Source: an uncultured Nitrosomonadales bacterium
GTDB lineage: Bacteria > Pseudomonadota > Gammaproteobacteria > Burkholderiales > Methylophilaceae
DNA: 49,868 nt
Direction: 5' to 3'
NCBI GenBank assembly: GCA_913058475.1
Contig: CAJXQA010000005.1
Coordinates: 1-49,868, forward strand
A program made the position numbers and the translations under genes. Below, one piece after another: positions 45,373 to 49,868 of this stretch (positions within the stretch are counted from its first letter, which is position 1; every line of letters starts with the position of its first letter). A model generated the notes under the pieces. The model worked only from the letters and a program-made list of their open reading frames with translations. It was not told where the DNA came from and made no database searches.

Positions 45373-46737
45373 TTAATTTTTTTTTGCTAATTGTGGGGCA
45401 ACACCAATATAGGTTTGAGGTGTTAACTCAAGTAAATAAGTTTTATCTTCATTAGAAATTTTTAAATTTTTAATGAAATGATGAATTTTATCTGCAGAAA
45501 TTTTTCCCTTACCTCGGGTGATATCTTTTAGCTTTTCATAAGAGTTTTCAATCCCATTTTTTCTCATTACGGTTTGAATTGGTTCTGCAAGCACTTCCCA
45601 TGATTGATTAAGTTCTTCATGAATAATGGATTTATTTACCTCTAACTTGTTAAGGCCTTTAATACATGAGTTATAGGCAATCAGTCCATAAGAAAAACCT
45701 ACACCAATATTTCTTAAAACGGTCGAGTCGGTTAAGTCTCTTTGCCATCTTGAAAGTGGAAGTTTTTCAGCTAAATGACTTAATATTGCATTTGAAAGAC
45801 CAAGGTTGCCTTCAGAATTTTCAAAATCAATTGGATTTACTTTGTGAGGCATAGTAGAAGAACCGATTTCACCTTTAATTACTTTTTGCTTGAAGTAGCC
45901 AAGAGAAATATACCCCCAGATATCTCTATTGAGATCAATGAGAATCGTATTGATTCTTGATACATTCTGAAAAATCTCTGCGATAAAGTCATGTGGCTCA
46001 ATTTGTGTGGTCAATGGATTGTAAGTTAGCTTGAGCGATGAAATAAAGTTCTTTGAAAAAGCGGGCCAGTTTTTTTTGGGATAGGCTGATATATGTGCAT
46101 TGTAATTCCCAACAGCCCCATTAATTTTACCTAAAATTTCTTGATTTTTAAGTTGAGTGATTTGTCTCTCTATTCGGTAGTTGATATTAGCAAATTCTTT
46201 TCCGAGCGTTGTTGGACTCGCAGTTTGACCATGTGTTCTTGAAAGCATTGGTAGAGAAGCAAACTTTTTAGAATTTGCCTTCAATATGGAACTAATTTTT
46301 TTGATACTGGGGACAATTGTTTCTGAAAGACCTTCTTTGAGCATCAAAGCATAAGCTAAATTATTTACATCCTCTGATGTTAAAGAAAAATGGATGAATT
46401 CATTTGCCTTATTTAATTTTTTTTTCTTTAGTTGGTTTCTTAGCCAATACTCAACTGCCTTAACATCATGATTCGTTTTGCTTTCAATTTCTTTTACTGC
46501 TTTTGCATCCTTCTCGCTAAAATCTAAAAAAAGTTGATCCAAATACTTTAAGGATTGTTTTGAAAATTTTGGGAGCTCTTTAATCTCTTTATCGTTACTC
46601 AGGGCGATCAACCATAATATTTCAACTTTAACTCTATTTTTAATTAATCCAAATTCACTAAATACTGGCTTCAAACTTTCCGTTTGTCTGGAATATCGTC
46701 CATCAATGGGTGAAATAGAAGTGATTGCAAAAGACAT
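45373..46737 (-). CDS. purB: Adenylosuccinate lyase
   Basis: Cleaves SAICAR and adenylosuccinate in purine synthesis. The 454 residues show ISPIDGRYSRQ at the start (long, E. coli-type PurB), FIHFSLTSEDVNN, SRTHGQTASPTTLGKEF, and the superfamily signature GSSTMPHKVNPIDFENSEGN. It is the first gene of purB-wrbA-DUF2069-surE-nlpD and diverges from acnB across 163 bases. Confidence 0.97.
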   Translation of the reverse strand: MSFAITSISPIDGRYSRQTESLKPVFSEFGLIKNRVKVEILWLIALSNDKEIKELPKFSKQSLKYLDQLFLDFSEKDAKAVKEIESKTNHDVKAVEYWLRNQLKKKKLNKANEFIHFSLTSEDVNNLAYALMLKEGLSETIVPSIKKISSILKANSKKFASLPMLSRTHGQTASPTTLGKEFANINYRIERQITQLKNQEILGKINGAVGNYNAHISAYPKKNWPAFSKNFISSLKLTYNPLTTQIEPHDFIAEIFQNVSRINTILIDLNRDIWGYISLGYFKQKVIKGEIGSSTMPHKVNPIDFENSEGNLGLSNAILSHLAEKLPLSRWQRDLTDSTVLRNIGVGFSYGLIAYNSCIKGLNKLEVNKSIIHEELNQSWEVLAEPIQTVMRKNGIENSYEKLKDITRGKGKISADKIHHFIKNLKISNEDKTYLLELTPQTYIGVAPQLAKKN

Positions 46738-46828
46738 AAAAAACCTTTGGTTAACCTATTTAATCATTTTAACATCAAATAAAACAATAATTTTTTCTAT
46801 CGTAATAAATGAAAATAGGAATAACCTT

Positions 46829-46857
46829 TTGGGAAATCAATCTTTTTAATTTAAAAT
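46829..46857 (+). promoter_or_regulatory. Probable sigma-70 promoter for acnB
   Basis: TTGGGA (46829-46834, 4 of 6) and TAAAAT (46852-46857, 5 of 6) lie exactly 17 bases apart, giving a leader of about 37 bases. AAGGG at 46891-46895 is a short-spaced ribosome site before the ATG. Prediction only. Confidence 0.45.
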
Positions 46858-46900
46858 CGAGGCTAGGGACGAATTGCAAATATAAAATCTAAGGGTATCC

Positions 46901-49456
46901 ATGCTTAAATCGTATTTATCGGACGAAGAAAAAAGAAAAGAGCAAGGCCTACCTGCGCTAGCATTAGCCGCTGAACAAACAGCAGAATTAGTAGAGCTTC
47001 TTAAAAAAGATGAAATAGATCAATCTGAAAAATTGATTGATATTTTTATCAATAAAGTCCCGGCAGGAGTCGATCCAGCAGCTTATATAAAAGCGGCATT
47101 TTTGAATGATATAGCGACCAAAAAAATTACGAGTCCTTATATCAGTTCAAAGTACTCAACAGAATTATTATCAACCATGCTTGGCGGCTATAACGTACAA
47201 GCCCTTGTTAAGTTGTTAGAAAGTGATCAAGCAGAAGCTGCTGCAGAGTCATTATCAAAAAGTATATTAATCTTTGATTCATACTACGACGTTGAAAAGC
47301 TTCATAACAAAGGCAATAAATATGCCACCCAAGTCCTAAAGTCTTGGGCAGCAGCAGATTGGTTCACAACAAAACCTAAAACACCTAATAAAACAAAAAT
47401 GATTGTTTTTAGGGCAGAGGGAGAAATCAATACTGATGATTTATCACCGGCTCAAGAAGCATGGTCTAGGCCTGATATTCCACTTCATGCAAAATCCATG
47501 CTTTTGAATAAAGCACCAGACATTTTTGATCAAATTAAAAAATTGAAAGGTAAGAATCTTCCCATTGTTTTTGTTGGTGATATTGTTGGGACGGGTTCGT
47601 CAAGAAAATCTGCAATCAATTCTCTTCAGTGGCATTTTGGTAAGCCAATCCCTCATGTACCCAACAAAAATACTGAAGGCGTTATATTGGGTGGGAAAAT
47701 TGCACCCATTTTCTTTAATACAGCAGAAGACTCAGGTGCGATACCGATTGAGTGTGAGGTTTCAAATTTTAAGACAGGAGACATAATAGAAATTGACTTT
47801 TCAAAAGGAAAAATCTTTGACGAAAGCAATAATGTGTTATCTAGTTTTAATATAAGACCAAAGACGCTTCTTGATGAGGTTCGGGCAGGGGGGAGAGTCT
47901 CATTAATTATTGGTAAAGGGTTAACTGAAAAATCAAGAAATACACTAGGCCTTGGAGCAACAAAAATCTTTATAGAATCAATAAATAAAGAACAAAAAAA
48001 ACATGGCTTTACATTAGCTCAGAAAATGGTTGGAAAGGCTTGCGGGGTTGATGGTATTTCTCCAGGTACTTATTGTGAGCCAAAAATAACAACAGTTGGA
48101 TCTCAAGATACCACGGGTGCTATGACAAGGGATGAACTAAAGGATCTAGCCTGTTTAGGGTTTAATGCTGAATTAGTTATGCAAAGTTTTTGTCATACGG
48201 CTGCTTATCCAAAGCCAGTTGATATTGAGCTTCAACACACATTACCTGAATTCATGAGTAGCCGAGGAGGCGTTTCCCTCAAAGCAGGAGATGGCGTAAT
48301 ACATTCCTGGCTCAACAGAATGATCCTTCCTGACACGGTTGGCACTGGGGGGGATTCACATACTCGATTTCCCATAGGAATATCCTTTCCCGCAGGCTCA
48401 GGCCTAGTTGCATTTGCAGCTGCGATTGGGGTGATGCCTATTGATATGCCAGAGTCAGTATTAGTTAAATTTTCCGGTGAGATGCAACCAGGCATTACTT
48501 TAAGGGATTTGGTTAATGCAATTCCTTATTGTGCGATTAAAGAAAATCAGCTAACAATTGGAAAAAAAGGTAAAAAGAATATTTTTAACGGCAAGATATT
48601 AGAGATTGAGGGGTTGCCAGACCTAAAAGTTGAGCAGGCATTTGAATTTTCTGATGCTTCGGCAGAACGATCTGCTAACGGATGTACGGTGAGATTGAAT
48701 AAAGAACCCATCATCGAATTTTTGCAATCTAATATCTTTTTAATGGAAAAAATGATCGAAAATGGTTATCAGGATGCAAGAACGTTAAGTAGGAGGATTA
48801 CCGAAATGAAGCAATGGATCAAAGATCCAAAGTTACTTAAGCCTGATGAAGATGCTCAATATTCATATGTGTTAGATATAGATCTAAATTCCATAACAGA
48901 ACCATTGGTTGCCTGTCCAAATGATCCTGATGATATAAAAAAACTATCAGAGGTTGAGTTAAACAAAATTGATGAGGTATTTATTGGAAGCTGTATGACA
49001 AATATTGGTCATTACAGGGCCGCTGGTTTTATGATGAAAAATGAAGAGAAAGCTGTCAAACAGTTATGGATTGCCCCTCCGACTAGAATGGACGAGTCAC
49101 AACTGAAAAAAGAGGGAATCTATAAGATCTTTGAGAAAGTAGGTGCAAGGACTGAGATACCTGGCTGTAGCCTTTGCATGGGCAATCAGGCAAGAGTTGA
49201 GGATAAGGCGACGGTTTTTTCAACTAGCACAAGAAACTTTGATAATAGGATGGGCAAGGAAGCCCAAGTGTATCTTGGCTCAGCTGAGTTAGCATCAATC
49301 TGTGCATTGTTGGGTTATATTCCTTCTAAAAAAGAGTATTTAAAGTTTATGAAGGATAAGATAAACAAAGACTCGAGTGAAATTTATAAGTATTTAAATT
49401 TTGACCAACTTACGGATTACAACAGTAAATTTATAGAGATTGTCCCCCAAAGTTAA
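46901..49456 (+). CDS. acnB: Bifunctional aconitate hydratase 2 / 2-methylisocitrate dehydratase
   Basis: Converts citrate to isocitrate in the TCA cycle. The 851 residues have the AcnB order: N-terminal HEAT-like domain (about 1-160), swivelling domain (AEGEINTDDLSPAQEAW onwards), then the catalytic core. The [4Fe-4S] ligands are Cys698 in FIGSCMTNIGHYRAA and Cys756/Cys759 in PGCSLCMGNQ. Length is close to the usual 860. It stands seven bases upstream of the uracil-DNA glycosylase gene. Confidence 0.97.
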   Translation: MLKSYLSDEEKRKEQGLPALALAAEQTAELVELLKKDEIDQSEKLIDIFINKVPAGVDPAAYIKAAFLNDIATKKITSPYISSKYSTELLSTMLGGYNVQALVKLLESDQAEAAAESLSKSILIFDSYYDVEKLHNKGNKYATQVLKSWAAADWFTTKPKTPNKTKMIVFRAEGEINTDDLSPAQEAWSRPDIPLHAKSMLLNKAPDIFDQIKKLKGKNLPIVFVGDIVGTGSSRKSAINSLQWHFGKPIPHVPNKNTEGVILGGKIAPIFFNTAEDSGAIPIECEVSNFKTGDIIEIDFSKGKIFDESNNVLSSFNIRPKTLLDEVRAGGRVSLIIGKGLTEKSRNTLGLGATKIFIESINKEQKKHGFTLAQKMVGKACGVDGISPGTYCEPKITTVGSQDTTGAMTRDELKDLACLGFNAELVMQSFCHTAAYPKPVDIELQHTLPEFMSSRGGVSLKAGDGVIHSWLNRMILPDTVGTGGDSHTRFPIGISFPAGSGLVAFAAAIGVMPIDMPESVLVKFSGEMQPGITLRDLVNAIPYCAIKENQLTIGKKGKKNIFNGKILEIEGLPDLKVEQAFEFSDASAERSANGCTVRLNKEPIIEFLQSNIFLMEKMIENGYQDARTLSRRITEMKQWIKDPKLLKPDEDAQYSYVLDIDLNSITEPLVACPNDPDDIKKLSEVELNKIDEVFIGSCMTNIGHYRAAGFMMKNEEKAVKQLWIAPPTRMDESQLKKEGIYKIFEKVGARTEIPGCSLCMGNQARVEDKATVFSTSTRNFDNRMGKEAQVYLGSAELASICALLGYIPSKKEYLKFMKDKINKDSSEIYKYLNFDQLTDYNSKFIEIVPQS

Positions 49457-49463
49457 TCTTAAG

Positions 49464-49835
49464 ATGAATTATGATCCTAATTGTATTAAATGTGATCGGT
49501 TAAGTGACTACCTAAGTCTTTCGAAAAAAAAATACCCAGATTATTTTTGCAAGCCTGTCCCTGCCTTTGGAGATAAAAATGTCAAATTACTTATCGTGGG
49601 TTTAGCGCCAGGGCTTCATGGGGCGAATAAAACCGGACGTCCATTTACAGGTGATCATGCAGGTATTATTTTGTATGAAACATTATTTAAGCATGGCCTC
49701 TCAAATAAACCCTATTCAAAAGAAAATGGAGATGGTCTTGAGTTGCTCAATTGTAGAATCACCAATGCGGTAAAGTGTCTTCCTCCCTTGAACAAACCCA
49801 CCCCTTTAGAAATAAAAAATTGCAATCAATTCCTC
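49464..49835 (+). CDS. Family-5 uracil-DNA glycosylase (UDGb), partial (C-terminus missing)
   Basis: Removes uracil and other deaminated bases from DNA. Motif A GLAPGLHGANKTGRPFTGD (46-64) is typical of family 5 (UDGb) and distinguishes it from family 4. Cys7, Cys10, Cys105 and Cys120 fit the four [4Fe-4S] ligands. I chose ATG at 49464; an in-frame TTG at 49440 would overlap acnB and adds nothing conserved. Only 124 residues are genomic; the last six codons of the open frame (LSLIHI) are adapter. The family is about 200-230 residues long, so motif C is missing. Confidence 0.92.
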
Positions 49836-49868
49836 CTGTCTCTTATACACATCTGACGCTGCCGACGA
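49836..49868 (-). other. Nextera Read-1 adapter, reverse complement (not genomic)
   Basis: These 33 bases are the exact reverse complement of positions 12-44, beginning with the mosaic-end complement CTGTCTCTTATACACATCT. Genomic sequence ends at 49835. Confidence 0.98.

Overview
The window is 49,791 bases of bacterial chromosome (45-49835) with library adapter at both ends. Bases 1-44 are P5 tail, an 8-base index and the 33-base Nextera Read-1 adapter. Bases 49836-49868 are the reverse complement of the same adapter. Both terminal genes (pyrB and a family-5 uracil-DNA glycosylase) are cut by adapter, and the last six residues of their open frames (LSLIHI) are adapter translation.

The DNA is AT-rich (roughly one third GC by eye), very compact, and carries 55 recognisable protein genes. 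I saw no tRNA, rRNA, insertion sequence, phage gene or CRISPR array. The gene families (single-chain 1288-aa PurL, AcnB, long TrpS with an insert, RibBA with a dead GTP cyclohydrolase II half) and gene orders (yciB-yciI-bolA, trpS-scpA-scpB-rluB, dapD-yffB-dapE, lolCD-exbBD-msbA-lpxK-kdsB, sucCD near nadE-glnB, surE-nlpD) point to a streamlined Beta- or Gammaproteobacterium. A free-living aquatic Methylophilales (OM43/Methylopumilus-like) cell is my preferred guess; a SUP05-like gammaproteobacterium is not excluded. This placement is inference from memory of gene orders.

Layout. 45-2956 (minus): pyrimidine synthesis, Holliday-junction resolvase-like RuvX, and two riboflavin genes ending in a terminator. 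3009-9663 (plus): envelope block for lipoprotein export, ExbBD motor, lipid A flippase and kinase, Trm112-like protein and KDO activation. 9669-14689 (minus): sucC-sucD-ankyrin-nadE-glnB, a tight operon joining the TCA cycle, NAD synthesis and nitrogen sensing. 14792-19168 (minus): purL followed by a second exported ankyrin protein with its own terminator. 19413-21045 (plus): FTR1 iron permease plus an uncharacterised lipoprotein, behind a promoter with a perfect Fur-type palindrome between its -35 and -10. 21059-22156 (minus): bolA, yciI, yciB. 22214-27209 (plus): PHP phosphoesterase, M50 protease, trpS, scpA, scpB, rluB. 27206-33520 (minus): dapE, yffB, dapD, M48 peptidase, kup, xseA. 33577-41256 (plus): dsbB, cysM, exonuclease, then a probable peptidoglycan-recycling operon (peptide-binding lipoprotein, leaderless YkuD enzyme, two permeases, nagZ), and a YccA/Bax-inhibitor protein. 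41302-46737: tadA (minus), nitroreductase and thioredoxin (plus), then nlpD, surE, a DUF2069-like membrane protein, wrbA and purB (minus). 46901-end (plus): acnB and a partial uracil-DNA glycosylase.

The two most interesting systems are the Fur-box-controlled FTR1/lipoprotein pair, which has no other EfeUOB component beside it, and the recycling-type operon that places a signal-peptide-less YkuD enzyme between an ABC substrate-binding lipoprotein and its permeases with no ATPase gene. No stretch longer than 300 bases is without a gene; the longest gap is 19169-19412.
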